Notes: generated by a model from the sequence alone, not told the origin. Positions 16,801 through 25,919 are shown, counted from the stretch's first letter. The stretch is 35,657 nucleotides of DNA from Sphingobacteriales bacterium (GCA_024640465.1 JAHEEX010000011.1:1-35657), one strand, 5' to 3'. Program-made: numbers and translations.

Positions 16801-17059
16801 CTCACCCCCAGCCCCTCTCTTCCAGAGAAGGGTGCCTCAACGCAACTTTGATTATTAATTTCAAATAACATTCTATTGCCTGGTTCTTGTAATATTCAAC
16901 ACTTAAAAATTGGACTTTGAATTTCTAACTATAGATTTTTTTGAGACTGGACAACCCGTAAATCTATTGCAGGATTTAACTATTAATCTGTAAACTTTTA
17001 TAGGACGAGTCACAAAGAGGCACCCCCTCTCTTTTTAGAGAGGGGGGATGGGGGGTGAG
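16801..17059. repeat. MITE-like element with hairpin-bearing inverted arms
   Basis: The left arm 16801-16838 (CTCACCCCCAGCCCCTCTCT then GGTGCCTC) and right arm 17017-17059 (GAGGCACCCCCTCTCT then GGGGGGTGAG) are imperfect inverted copies, each able to fold on itself as CCCTCTCT/AGAGAGGG. About 180 nt of AT-rich sequence without a gene separates them. The element fills the gap between two convergent genes, and each arm sits within 20 nt of a stop codon, so the arms could terminate both transcripts. No transposase is encoded. Confidence 0.75.
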
Positions 17060-17066
17060 GTGGCGG

Positions 17067-19310
17067 TTAATTAATTTGCAAACTCCTGAACAATCCCTGG
17101 TAATCAGGATTCGAAGGATTTGCTCTTTTAAGTACCATAGCCGGACCCATTGCTTTCTGAGGTTGCCCCAACTGGATATACAGATATGCCAGGGCGTAAT
17201 TCAGATCCGGATTGCCTGGTTCGATCCCCAATCCTTTTTTTAATAATTGTTCCGCTTGAGCCGTTTTGCCAGATTGCTGTAGAAAGAGTGCGTAATTGTA
17301 ATAAAGCCTGGGATCCCGACTGCCGATGGAAACAGCTTTGGCAAATGACTTTTCCGCACTGGCATTATCCTTAAGTTCCACATAAAGTAAAGCCAGGTTA
17401 TATTGTACACGATCGTTTTTGGGGTCCGTTTTCTGTGCATCCAATAAGACTTTTAATGCATCCGAATTTCTTTGCTGTTGATTATATAATGAAGCCAGGT
17501 TAAGCCGGGCATAATTCATCATACTATCTTTCTTCAATCCCCTGGTATAATATTTTTCAGCGTTATAAAAATCATTTTGCTTCAGGTAGTAATCGCCCAT
17601 CATGATATTGCCTACAGCAAAATCCAATTGATATTGCATATATGTATCAAGTTCCTTTTTGGCCGTTGCAAGTTGTTCTCTAAACGAAACGGGAATCTCA
17701 TTTGCCGGTATTTGTAAGAACGCATCGGCAGCTGCAATACGCACAGCCCTGACCTTATCAGATAACAAAGGACCAACAGCATCCCTCCATCTGTCCACCG
17801 GGAATGCTGCAAGTGCACGTGTAGCCCTGTACCTGATTTGTGCATCATTTTCCCGAAGTGCACCCAGTAAAAGTGACAGGCTTTTTTCTGTTGGTGTATT
17901 CCCAAGATATTGTGCGGCTGTAGCTTTAACAATAGATGGAACAGCCGAATCGCCTAGCAATCGGGCAAGATGTGGCTCAGCCTCCACCCCTCCCTGGCTA
18001 CCGGGAATTAGGTCTTCTGCAAAATGATATTTGCGTTGTTGACCATACCATTTTTCAACGGCATCTGATGCCCAGGCAGGTGACTTTTTTGTATGGCACA
18101 TATTACAGGCATTGGGTGTGCCAAATTTTACCGACAAATCCGGACGGGGTACCCGAAAACTGTGATCATGCCTGAAATCATTTCCCATGAAAAATTTACC
18201 GGGCATATGACAGCTAACACAATTCACCTGGGTAAGGCTTGCTTCATGTTTATTATGTTCAAAGCTGTCGTATTTTTTTTCATGACACTGCAGGCAAACC
18301 TGGTTAGTAGCAATATCTAAGGTTTTACCAGAATGAGGATCATGACAATTACTGCATTTCACTCCCCGATGAAACATCTTGCTCTGAAGAAAAGAAGTGT
18401 AAATATAATCTTCTTCATTTACCTGCCCGTCTGCGTGAAAATTCTCAGTAGAAGGAATCTCAGGGATCATATCATCCATGGGCTCGGCACTTGTTAATAT
18501 CTCAGAAGAAATATTTGCCTTCCTGGCATGACAAGGCATACAGGTATTAATTTGTACAGTATTCGCTCCATCCAATGGCTTCAGAAAACTATATTTAACT
18601 TTTTCTCCACCCTTATATTTCTCAGAAGAAACAAAGCTGACATGCTTTCTGGCCGGGCCATGACAGCTTTCGCAACTAACGGTCATAACGGAATAAGTAG
18701 TATGAAAACTATCCGCCTCGGGAAAATAATTTTTCTGCAAATTGGTTGAATGGCAGGAGGCGCACATGGTGTTCCAGTTCTGTCCACCACGAGACCAATG
18801 TAACCAGTCGTTAGGTTGAATTTTTTGTCCTGCATACTGATGGAACCATTTCTTTTTTTGTACATCCCAGCTCATACGTGGGACCTGCATTTTGCCACCG
18901 GGGAAAGCAACCAGGTATTGTTGCAGGGGTTTAAAACCAAAAGTATACAGTACTTCAAAATCCTGGGTATTGCCATCCGGCCCCTGGGTATTGATAAAAT
19001 ATTTTCCATCGCGACGGAAAAATTTACTGGTGATGCCATCCGCTGTTAAGGCAGCATTATTAAAATCACCTAATACAGTGCTGTCGTTGGCCGGCTCCAT
19101 GGCTTTGAAATGATCAGATTTCTTCCAAAGTTCTACTTCTTTGGCATGGCAGCTTTGACAGGATTTATCACCCACATATTGTGCATTTTCCGCAGATGTC
19201 ATAGATTCTCCGGGCGATTGGTTTGCCGGCTTGCAGTACTCCAGAATAAAAATGAAGAATACCAGTAAACTGGTTATAATCAAAAAGGCAGAAATAGGTT
19301 TTCGTTTCAT
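17067..19310 (-). CDS. Octaheme c-type cytochrome with HEAT-like and TPR repeats
   Basis: Eight CxxCH heme sites are visible: CQSCH, CASCH, CESCH, CMPCH, CSNCH, CLQCH, CVSCH and CNMCH, between residues about 50 and 400. HEAT-like repeats follow (RYRATRALAAFP and VRAVRIAAADAFLQIP, about 430-530), then TPR units (YYTRGLKKDSMMNYARLNLA, AEKSFAKAVSIGSRDPRLYY and others, about 560-740). The N-terminal hydrophobic stretch ISAFLIITSLLVFFIFIL exports it or anchors it in the membrane. I chose MKRKPISAF at 19310 over the ORF-track start 25 codons upstream because it directly precedes this segment. The protein probably acts in periplasmic electron transfer; no catalytic activity can be assigned. A DUF1349 gene lies just upstream on the same strand. 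Confidence 0.88.
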   Translation of the reverse strand: MKRKPISAFLIITSLLVFFIFILEYCKPANQSPGESMTSAENAQYVGDKSCQSCHAKEVELWKKSDHFKAMEPANDSTVLGDFNNAALTADGITSKFFRRDGKYFINTQGPDGNTQDFEVLYTFGFKPLQQYLVAFPGGKMQVPRMSWDVQKKKWFHQYAGQKIQPNDWLHWSRGGQNWNTMCASCHSTNLQKNYFPEADSFHTTYSVMTVSCESCHGPARKHVSFVSSEKYKGGEKVKYSFLKPLDGANTVQINTCMPCHARKANISSEILTSAEPMDDMIPEIPSTENFHADGQVNEEDYIYTSFLQSKMFHRGVKCSNCHDPHSGKTLDIATNQVCLQCHEKKYDSFEHNKHEASLTQVNCVSCHMPGKFFMGNDFRHDHSFRVPRPDLSVKFGTPNACNMCHTKKSPAWASDAVEKWYGQQRKYHFAEDLIPGSQGGVEAEPHLARLLGDSAVPSIVKATAAQYLGNTPTEKSLSLLLGALRENDAQIRYRATRALAAFPVDRWRDAVGPLLSDKVRAVRIAAADAFLQIPANEIPVSFREQLATAKKELDTYMQYQLDFAVGNIMMGDYYLKQNDFYNAEKYYTRGLKKDSMMNYARLNLASLYNQQQRNSDALKVLLDAQKTDPKNDRVQYNLALLYVELKDNASAEKSFAKAVSIGSRDPRLYYNYALFLQQSGKTAQAEQLLKKGLGIEPGNPDLNYALAYLYIQLGQPQKAMGPAMVLKRANPSNPDYQGLFRSLQIN

Positions 19311-19400
19311 CGTCAAAGAGCCTAAAAATAACAAAGAATTCAGGAAAAAGCGATTGAATTTCTGCCTTCTGTTGATCTTCACCATTAAACCTTTACAATA

Positions 19401-20081
19401 TTATTCCCCAAGATATGGGTCCTTAATTTTCTTCGCTTCATATTTTATATTGGCAAAGGTAACATCACATTTTTTTCCAGTGGGCGATTGGGCCAGGAAT
19501 CCAACCGTATATCCTTTTCGGGCATCAAATTGCAGGTGCCTGACGAGGAACCATTTTGCACCGGTCTCACTATAATAAAGTGTAATGACATTTCCTGCCT
19601 TGGCGATCTTATAAAAAACCTTATCTGATTTTATTTCAACCGAATTACAATCATCTGATATGTCTTTAGTAACCACACTTACAACGCGCCTTGCCCCGGT
19701 ATAATCTTTTTCAAAACAGAATTTTACCCAGTTCAGGCTGTCGCTTTTCAAAACAATTGCACCGCCATCCCATTTATTTACAAAACGATGTTCAATGGAA
19801 GTTACAAGTACAAAATCATCATCCGGCATGAACATGAGTTTGGGTGCATTATCTGTATTGTACGTAACATTGGGGTCGCGGAACATATCGGTCTTCTCCC
19901 CTGCTGATATAAAGAGTTCGTTCCCTTTGATGGAATAAGTAACAGGTTTGATATCCCAGTATAATGGATGCGGAATAGAAGGGATTTTTACAGCTTGCTT
20001 ATCCTGCGCAGAGGTCGCATTAGTGCAGGAAACAAAAGTGAGAAGAACAATTATCATTCGATTGAAATGTTGCCTGTACAT
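19401..20081 (-). CDS. Exported DUF1349 (concanavalin-like) protein
   Basis: After a hydrophobic start (MIIVLLTFVSC, ending TSAQ) there is a domain of about 190 residues. HPLYWDIKPVTYSIKGNELFISAGEKTDMF, WDGGAIVLKSDSLNWVKFCFE and YTVGFLAQSPTGKKCDVTF match the DUF1349 beta-sandwich family related to beta-xylosidase C-terminal domains. Such proteins often bind or process carbohydrate, but no function is established. FVSC could be a weak lipobox; signal peptidase I cleavage after TSA is the alternative. A second possible start lies at 20057. It sits 90 nt upstream of the octaheme cytochrome gene, and the two may be co-transcribed. Confidence 0.8.
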   Translation of the reverse strand: MYRQHFNRMIIVLLTFVSCTNATSAQDKQAVKIPSIPHPLYWDIKPVTYSIKGNELFISAGEKTDMFRDPNVTYNTDNAPKLMFMPDDDFVLVTSIEHRFVNKWDGGAIVLKSDSLNWVKFCFEKDYTGARRVVSVVTKDISDDCNSVEIKSDKVFYKIAKAGNVITLYYSETGAKWFLVRHLQFDARKGYTVGFLAQSPTGKKCDVTFANIKYEAKKIKDPYLGE

Positions 20082-20103
20082 ATTGATAGCTATTTTTTAT
20101 ACC

Positions 20104-20111
20104 CAAACTTA
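20104..20111 (-). promoter_or_regulatory. Candidate -7 box TAAGTTTG for the DUF1349 gene
   Basis: The minus strand reads TAAGTTTG, the same 8-mer as the -7 box of the sugar-acid operon, 22 nt before the start codon. The -33 region is a poor match. Confidence 0.45.
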
Positions 20112-20177
20112 AGAATAATTTAAAATGCCATGTTCTTAGCAGTAAAAAAAGATAAGTTCAGGCTGGACATTATTTAT

Positions 20178-22571
20178 TTAGCGGATCAATGTCAATGATC
20201 CATTATTCATTTTTAATTCTCCCCCCTCCACCTGCCAGGAACATTGCCAGGTATAAGTCTGAGGCCCTTGTATAATTCCATTCAGTTTTCCGTCCCATCC
20301 CCGGAATGGATCTTTGGATGAAAAAACCAACTGCCCCCATCGATTATAAATATGCATTTGGTATTGCAGCAGGTTACCTTTTATTATGGGTTTGATAAAA
20401 TCATTTAACCCATCACCATTCGGTGTGAATGCATTTGGCATAATAAACGAACTGCCGCAATCTTTTAGGGTAATTATTACCGTATCTGATGACCCGCATC
20501 CATCTGATGTAAAACCGGTAAGAATATATTGCCCGCTTTTCTTCACCTGTAAGTCTGCCGATGCTGAGCCATCACTCCACAAATATGTTCGAAAGACCTG
20601 GGAGGCTCGCAATATAATGCTGTCGCCCGGACAGATTGATTTATCCTCTCCCAGCGTGAAGGAGAGTGCCTGTTTCAATTTGATCTTGATAGTGTCATAT
20701 AGAATACAACCTGTATTATTTTCCGCCTGCACAAAATAAGATGTGTCCTTCGCCGGTTTAGCGATCAATACAGGTGAAGCGGGGTTATTGACGAGATTAT
20801 ATTCAGGTCCCCACCGGTACCGCAAATATCCTTGTTCAGCTTGTACTTCCAGCCGCTCATCCTTACAAACACTTACCTCCTCAGCCTTAATCAATTCAAC
20901 CGATTCATTATCGACAACCATAATTGTATCACTGAATGTAAGTCCACAATAATCTGTAACTGTACAATAATACAGCCCGGGATTGCTGACTACCAGGGAA
21001 GCACCTCCAAATCCATTATTCCAAACATAATTTGAAAAACCCGCCGGTGCATTGATGGTTATAACATTTCCACCGCATAATACCAGGTCAGGGCCCAGAT
21101 CAAGACGGTTTCCCTGTTGCATATTCACCATCTCAGCATGGAAGCCGTTATTTGTTGCATTGATGGTATCCGGGTTTAATGAAGGCAACACCACAGGCAA
21201 TGGACTGTATTGTACTGGTTCCGTTTCAAATAAGACTTCCGCCGGATTTGTTTTACCCAGGCAACCAGTGTCCTGGTCATCATTGTTAAGGGTATAAAAA
21301 TCAATAATCTGGCCGTACATATTCAAGAAAGAAAAAGAATTATCAGGATAGAATTGCAGGGGGTCGGGATTTAAAAAGTTTGTATTTGCTTCATTAAATA
21401 TTCTTTCATGGATCATCCTTCCATTAGTTGCCGTACCCAGCGCATAGGAATAACTGCTGTTTGTTTTTTTATAGATACGATTAAAAAGGACCATGCCGTT
21501 TTCATCACCGGTAATATTCACCATAATTGTACCACTGTCTTTTGTAACAGGAACTATATTATAACCCCTGATAAACTGGTAAGCAGCATTGAATTCAAGA
21601 ATGGTAAAATGTGCCCTTCGGGAAATGAAATTATCAAAGGCCTTGGTAGTTGTACCCAATACCAGGATATTCCCATTATTCATTTTTTGGGTACGCAAAA
21701 TATTACCACCAAATGAATTACCAGGATCATTTGTGTTTGATAGTAACTCCCAAGATCTGCGGTTGATCAATTTCCCGTTGTTATAGTCAAATTGAAGCAG
21801 GTCAAGATAATTTTGTCCGTTTTGATTTGTAAAAGGCCTTGTACCCCAAAATGTAACAACTGTTCCGTCAATGGCTATACCGCTTCTAAAAGACAGGCTA
21901 AGGGGATATTGGTAACTGGAGCTCCATATAACATTACCTGAAGGATCAAGTTTCAAAACTACCAGCGTTTGAATTTCTGTATTGCAATTAAACATTTCAG
22001 CAGCAACAATAATTTCATTTCGCGCACCCTCCGAGATAAGGAAAGGCCTGAACAAATTTTCCCTTGTACATTCCAGTTTATTTCTGTCGTAAGTCATTAC
22101 CCATTGAATTTCTCCGGCAGCACTAACCCTGGCAACAAATGCATCTTCATAAGGGTATTGTATTTCTTTACTTTTATCCGTATTTACATATCCAGCTGCC
22201 AGGATATCGCCTCCTGTTGTTGAATGGATTGCAGTTACCGCCGCAACCTGGTCGTTTATAACGTTACCGGGACCAAACTTTAGTGTCCATTTATGATCTC
22301 CTGCCTGGGTGAATCGGCTCAGTAGGGGATACTGTTTATTTGAAGCATAATTATGATACCCGCCAAGAATGATGTCCTGGTTATTTGACTTGTCGCTACA
22401 ATTAAATATCATATGTAAACCCTGCGTTCCTATTGATTTGCGGAAAGAGGCGATGGCAGGATTTGAAGGGATAGTTTGAACCGTTGCAGTTGTCGACTGG
22501 GATTCTGCAGCAAGTGCAAAGTCCAAAAGAATCAGAGCCAAAAGAAACCGTATAATATAGCAGCTCAACAT
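20178..22571 (-). CDS. Large T9SS cargo protein with type B C-terminal sorting domain
   Basis: The signal peptide (IIRFLLALILLDFALA) is followed by about 450 residues with repeated blade-like segments (GGDILAAGYVNTD, NNGNILVLGTTTKAF), suggesting a beta-propeller-like fold. Three Ig/PKD-like segments follow, around LCGGNVITINAPAGF, VCKDERLEVQAEQG and ICPGDSIILRASQ. The last 90 residues (MPNAFTPNGDGLNDFIKP, MHIYNRWGQLVFSSKDPFRGWDG) are the gliding-motility-associated type B sorting domain, which directs secretion by the type IX system. Type B cargo often has a dedicated PorP/SprF partner next to it; none is in the window. The function at the cell surface is unknown, with adhesin-like as the default guess. 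Confidence 0.88.
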   Translation of the reverse strand: MLSCYIIRFLLALILLDFALAAESQSTTATVQTIPSNPAIASFRKSIGTQGLHMIFNCSDKSNNQDIILGGYHNYASNKQYPLLSRFTQAGDHKWTLKFGPGNVINDQVAAVTAIHSTTGGDILAAGYVNTDKSKEIQYPYEDAFVARVSAAGEIQWVMTYDRNKLECTRENLFRPFLISEGARNEIIVAAEMFNCNTEIQTLVVLKLDPSGNVIWSSSYQYPLSLSFRSGIAIDGTVVTFWGTRPFTNQNGQNYLDLLQFDYNNGKLINRRSWELLSNTNDPGNSFGGNILRTQKMNNGNILVLGTTTKAFDNFISRRAHFTILEFNAAYQFIRGYNIVPVTKDSGTIMVNITGDENGMVLFNRIYKKTNSSYSYALGTATNGRMIHERIFNEANTNFLNPDPLQFYPDNSFSFLNMYGQIIDFYTLNNDDQDTGCLGKTNPAEVLFETEPVQYSPLPVVLPSLNPDTINATNNGFHAEMVNMQQGNRLDLGPDLVLCGGNVITINAPAGFSNYVWNNGFGGASLVVSNPGLYYCTVTDYCGLTFSDTIMVVDNESVELIKAEEVSVCKDERLEVQAEQGYLRYRWGPEYNLVNNPASPVLIAKPAKDTSYFVQAENNTGCILYDTIKIKLKQALSFTLGEDKSICPGDSIILRASQVFRTYLWSDGSASADLQVKKSGQYILTGFTSDGCGSSDTVIITLKDCGSSFIMPNAFTPNGDGLNDFIKPIIKGNLLQYQMHIYNRWGQLVFSSKDPFRGWDGKLNGIIQGPQTYTWQCSWQVEGGELKMNNGSLTLIR

Positions 22572-22782
22572 AATTCTGTTTGCATTTGAAGCGAATCAAA
22601 GCATATGAATACTTTTAAATCTACTCATATTTTACCTTGTTTTTTACCCGGTCTTATAAAAAATCGATAAACAACACATATATAGACACTAAATGCATAG
22701 AATGTAAATCGCTAATAATTTCATAATCTGCCCTGTTCCTGCATTGAATTATTCTTCGTAAATTCGGAAAACCCCATCGTAT

Positions 22783-23313
22783 ATGCATACTCCCCAAAAG
22801 TCATTACAGGAAGCCATGCTGAAAGGCGGGCCTCAAAAACCACTCTGGCGCAGATTTAATGGCGACTCAATTGCCCTCCCCATCAAGGATGCGGTAGAAC
22901 AAGCCATCAGAAAGGAATCAGAAAACGGCAATAAGCTTAAAGTTTGTATAGGCACAGATTCCCAGGTAAAAGGCCAGGAAACAGAATTTGCAACTGTTAT
23001 TGTTTTCCTTCGGGAAGGTCGCGGCGGGTTCATGTTCATACATAATGAAAAAACCTACCTCAAGTATTCGATCAAGGAAAGGATGCTGGTGGAAGTAGCC
23101 AAGAGCATTGAGATCGCATACGAATTATGCGATCTTTTTACTGTTTATGAAGTGGATATGGAAGTCCACGCTGATATCAACACCAACCCTTCTTTCAAAA
23201 GCAATGAAGCACTTCGTGAAGCGATGGGCTATATCCTGGGTATGGGATTTGCCTTCAAAGCCAAACCAGAGGCCTTTGCAAGCAGTTGCTGCGCCAATAA
23301 GATTGTGAATTAG
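22783..23313 (+). CDS. YkuK-like (DUF458) ribonuclease H-like protein
   Basis: The 176-residue protein matches the YkuK/DUF458 family with an RNase H-like fold: VCIGTDSQVKGQETEFATVIVFLR carries the first acidic position, IKERMLVEVAKSIEIAYEL the helix, and EVHADINTNPSFKSNEALREAMGYILGMGF the second acidic cluster. Family members are mostly uncharacterised and nuclease activity is a fold-based inference. Upstream TAAATTCG at 22759-22766 is a near match to a -7 box. The gene is convergent with engB, separated by a short repeat-rich gap. Confidence 0.85.
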   Translation: MHTPQKSLQEAMLKGGPQKPLWRRFNGDSIALPIKDAVEQAIRKESENGNKLKVCIGTDSQVKGQETEFATVIVFLREGRGGFMFIHNEKTYLKYSIKERMLVEVAKSIEIAYELCDLFTVYEVDMEVHADINTNPSFKSNEALREAMGYILGMGFAFKAKPEAFASSCCANKIVN

Positions 23314-23362
23314 AGGATAGAGGTTAGAGGGTAGAGGTCAGCAAAGGCAATGGCTGTTGACT

Positions 23363-23404
23363 CACTACTCACTACTCACTACGCATTACTCACTACTCAC
23401 TACT
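23363..23404. repeat. Tandem heptamer array (CACTACT)6
   Basis: Six adjacent 7-nt units follow the pattern CACTACT, the third and fourth each with one mismatch (CACTACG, CATTACT). The array spans the 3' end of engB, whose last codons and stop are read from it on the minus strand. Confidence 0.85.
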
Positions 23405-24028
23405 CGCCTCTGCTTTATTGGCAAGGAAATCCAGGTTCATCTTTTCAATGAAGGAAAGCAATTTGTCACGTCCAAGTCTTTTTTCCGCGCTGGTTACAAA
23501 ATGCGGCGGAAGATCTGTCCAGGTTTTCTTCATCGCCTGAAGAAAATCTTTCACATTCTGGCTAACGGTCTTTTGGGTTTCTTTATCTGCTTTGGTGAAG
23601 ACCAGGCAAAAGGGCACTTCCCATTCGCCCAGTTTATTGATGAAATCAAGATCGGTCTTTTGAGGGCCATGGCGTGCATCTATCAGCAGAAAAAGTAACC
23701 CAAGGTTTTCCCTTTGCTGAATATATTCCCGTATCATCTTCTCCCAGTCCTTTCTTTTGGATGCAGATACTTTGGCAAAACCATAGCCCGGAAGGTCGAC
23801 CAGGTACCACTCGTAATCGCGACTGTCAACCAGGAAATGATTGATCAGCTGTGTTTTTCCAGGTGTTGAAGAGGTTTTTGCCAGGTTCTTCTGGTTAACG
23901 ATCATATTGATCAGGGATGATTTACCAACATTACTTCTTCCGAGAAACGCATATTCAGGTTTATCGGGTTTAGGACATTGCGCCAAACTCGGACTGCTTA
24001 TAACATATTCAGCTTTCTTAATCACCAT
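23393..24028 (-). CDS. engB: Ribosome-biogenesis GTPase EngB/YihA/YsxC
   Basis: This is a small GTPase needed for assembly of the large ribosomal subunit. G1 is GRSNVGKSS, G2 includes the threonine/proline segment SSTPGKTQLIN, G3 is DLPGYGFAKV, G4 is FTKADK and G5 is the SAEKRLG region. Its 211 residues are the usual length. The start ATG at 24028 precedes MVIKKAEYVISSPS, typical for Bacteroidota members. It is divergent from ubiE. The last residues (EASSE) are encoded partly by the CACTACT heptamer array, so the C-terminal end is probably variable between strains. Confidence 0.93.
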   Translation of the reverse strand: MVIKKAEYVISSPSLAQCPKPDKPEYAFLGRSNVGKSSLINMIVNQKNLAKTSSTPGKTQLINHFLVDSRDYEWYLVDLPGYGFAKVSASKRKDWEKMIREYIQQRENLGLLFLLIDARHGPQKTDLDFINKLGEWEVPFCLVFTKADKETQKTVSQNVKDFLQAMKKTWTDLPPHFVTSAEKRLGRDKLLSFIEKMNLDFLANKAEASSE

Positions 24029-24132
24029 ATGAACCTTCCTTTTACAGGTTTGTAAATATCGGAGTAAATGCCAACAATACCTTCTTTATACCAGATAAGC
24101 AGGCCTCTTTTCATAAAACGCAGCCAATCACC

Positions 24133-24140
24133 TAATTTTG
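24133..24140 (+). promoter_or_regulatory. -7 box TAATTTTG before ubiE
   Basis: This matches TAnnTTTG and ends 7 nt before the ubiE ATG. A T-rich TTTTC about 20 nt upstream could serve as the -33 element. Use of this box would give a nearly leaderless mRNA. Confidence 0.5.
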
Positions 24141-24147
24141 CAGCTTC

Positions 24148-24891
24148 ATGAGTGAATTTGCGCACGACAAAATAGTACCCTACCAGGGATCCGCCCAGGG
24201 TAAAAAAGACCAGGTGGCAGAGATGTTTGATGATATTGCCCCTCGGTATGATTTCCTGAACCGTTTTCTTTCGGCCGGGATAGATGTCAGCTGGCGAAAA
24301 AAAGCCCTGGCTGAACTGAAAGCGTTAAAGCCACAGACATTGCTCGACGTGGCTACGGGAACAGCAGACGTGGCCATCATGGCTGCCCGGATACTGAACC
24401 CTGCCAAAATTGTGGGTATTGATATTTCAACCGGTATGTTGGACCTGGGTCGAAAGAAACTGTTAAAAGAAGGACTTGACAGGCAAATAGAGTTACAAAC
24501 AGGTGATAGTGAGGCAATAAACTTTCCCGAAGCCTCGTTTGATGCGGTAACAGTTGCCTTTGGAGTGCGTAACTTTGCCAATCTGGAAAAAGGACTGGCT
24601 GAGATCTTCCGGGTATTAAAGCCTGGTGGAAAACTGGTGGTACTGGAATTTTCGAAACCAAAAATTATAGGTATACAACAATTCTACAATCTGTACATGG
24701 GCATTGTTGCCCCCGGCGTTGGAAGCATATTTTCAAAAAACCGGGATGCTTATCAATACCTGCACGATTCTGTACAAAAATTCCCGGAAGGGAAAGCTTT
24801 TACAGATATTTTGAACAAAACCGGATTTAAGGAAAACACATGCAAAAGACTAAGTTTAGGGATCTGCAGTATTTATACCGGCATAAAGTAA
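24148..24891 (+). CDS. ubiE: Demethylmenaquinone methyltransferase UbiE/MenG
   Basis: This SAM-dependent methyltransferase catalyses the last step of menaquinone synthesis, the quinone of Bacteroidota. Visible family motifs are MFDDIAPRYDFLNRFLSAGID near residue 26, LLDVATGTADVAI (SAM motif I) near 64, IVGIDISTGMLDLG near 88, FDAVTVAFGVRNF near 132 and LKPGGKLVVLEFSKP near 158. The 247-residue length is normal. Its 3' end overlaps the porT-like gene by 52 nt in another frame, so the two are translated from one mRNA. An RBS is not evident, in line with a short or missing leader. Confidence 0.94.
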   Translation: MSEFAHDKIVPYQGSAQGKKDQVAEMFDDIAPRYDFLNRFLSAGIDVSWRKKALAELKALKPQTLLDVATGTADVAIMAARILNPAKIVGIDISTGMLDLGRKKLLKEGLDRQIELQTGDSEAINFPEASFDAVTVAFGVRNFANLEKGLAEIFRVLKPGGKLVVLEFSKPKIIGIQQFYNLYMGIVAPGVGSIFSKNRDAYQYLHDSVQKFPEGKAFTDILNKTGFKENTCKRLSLGICSIYTGIK

Positions 24892-25610
24892 TTGTTGTAC
24901 TAACCGCCTCCCTCTTTTTGTTTCATGCGTCAAAGGCACAGCTCAGGGAAAGCCTGAACCTTCCGTACCATGACGAAAAGACATATTATTTTGGGATAGT
25001 CCTGGGATATAATACTTCTCATTATAGTATCACACATCATCCGTATTTTCTTCAGCGTGATACCATCATGTCTGTGGAATCTCAGAATGCAGGTGGAGTT
25101 AACCTGGGTATCCTGGTAAACTGGCAGGCAACAAAGAGGTGGGATGTTCGCTTCTATCCACTTAACCTGATATTCAGTCAGAAAAAATTCCGCTATACAC
25201 AATCCATCCCCAACCCGGGAGAAAGTAACCTGGAACAATTGCAGTCGGTGGAATCAATTGTAATGAGTTTCCCCTTACAAGTGCGGCTTAAAAGTGATCG
25301 TATAAATAATTTCCGTGTCTATTCCCTTGCGGGTATTAAATATGATTTCGACCTGGCAAGCAATGCAGGCGCTCGAAATGCAGAAAATATCGTTAAAGTG
25401 AATAAGTCGGATTTCGGCATTGAAACAGGTGTTGGGTTCCAGTTTTTCTTTAAATATTTTATTCTATCTCCTGAGATAAAATTCAGCTATGGCATGACCA
25501 ATGTGCATGCCAGGGATGAAAGCCTCAAGTACTCCAATGTGATCGATAAAATGAATTCAAGGATGATCCTGCTTTCCCTTCACTTTGAAGGTGGCGGACT
25601 TGGTTTTTAA
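24840..25610 (+). CDS. PorT-like outer-membrane protein of the type IX secretion system
   Basis: The 256-residue protein has a signal peptide (VIVVLTASLFLFHASKAQ) and alternating strand patterns of an eight-stranded outer-membrane barrel, including YYFGIVLGYNTSHYSI, VNLGILVNWQATKRWDVRFYP, FGIETGVGFQFFFKYFILSPEIKFSYG and the terminal MILLSLHFEGGGLGF. The composition and the position directly behind ubiE are the known arrangement of porT in Bacteroidota, where PorT/SprT is needed for T9SS secretion. It begins inside the end of ubiE, with a 52-nt overlap. The outer-membrane barrel family is secure, and PorT identity rests largely on gene order. Confidence 0.8.
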   Translation: MQKTKFRDLQYLYRHKVIVVLTASLFLFHASKAQLRESLNLPYHDEKTYYFGIVLGYNTSHYSITHHPYFLQRDTIMSVESQNAGGVNLGILVNWQATKRWDVRFYPLNLIFSQKKFRYTQSIPNPGESNLEQLQSVESIVMSFPLQVRLKSDRINNFRVYSLAGIKYDFDLASNAGARNAENIVKVNKSDFGIETGVGFQFFFKYFILSPEIKFSYGMTNVHARDESLKYSNVIDKMNSRMILLSLHFEGGGLGF

Positions 25611-25919
25611 AAAATACTTCTCCTCTTTTGGCATTTATTTTTTAATACTGATTGATGTCTTTCCCTTTAAGAATAAAGTGCCCTGTTTAAAAAAAAATTG
25701 GCGCTTGTTTATCATGACTATCATTATCAAAATATTGGGACGGTCTTCATTCAAAATGTTGAGAGAAAAAAATAATCCCTAATAAGGTTTTAAAGTAACT
25801 TTTAAATTGAACCTGTCTGCTTGGTGCATCAATACAATATCTATGTTTTAGTAAAATCCGATTATTAAAGTACCCCATTCTTCTTATAGATCCGGGCATT
25901 AAAAATTACTTTTGCCCCT
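25611..25919. other. 309-nt AT-rich intergenic region
   Basis: The short ORF 25585-25782 overlaps the porT-like gene end and has no motif. The only signal I see is the TACTTTTG box at 25907-25914 for the next gene. No terminator hairpin was found. Confidence 0.45.
25907..25914 (+). promoter_or_regulatory. -7 box TACTTTTG before the carbonic anhydrase gene
   Basis: This matches TAnnTTTG and ends only 5 nt before the ATG, so the mRNA would start at or next to the initiation codon. No TTG is seen at the -33 position. Confidence 0.45.

Noticed and set aside
17659-18027. 122-residue plus-strand ORF opposite the octaheme cytochrome gene
   Set aside because: It is a shadow of a well-supported gene and has no motif of its own. 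The same applies to 5570-5968, 1547-1999, 10576-11115 and 16031-16558.
23363-23404. Possible CRISPR array in the tandem CACTACT units
   Set aside because: Units are 7 nt and adjacent with no spacers, so it is a simple tandem repeat.
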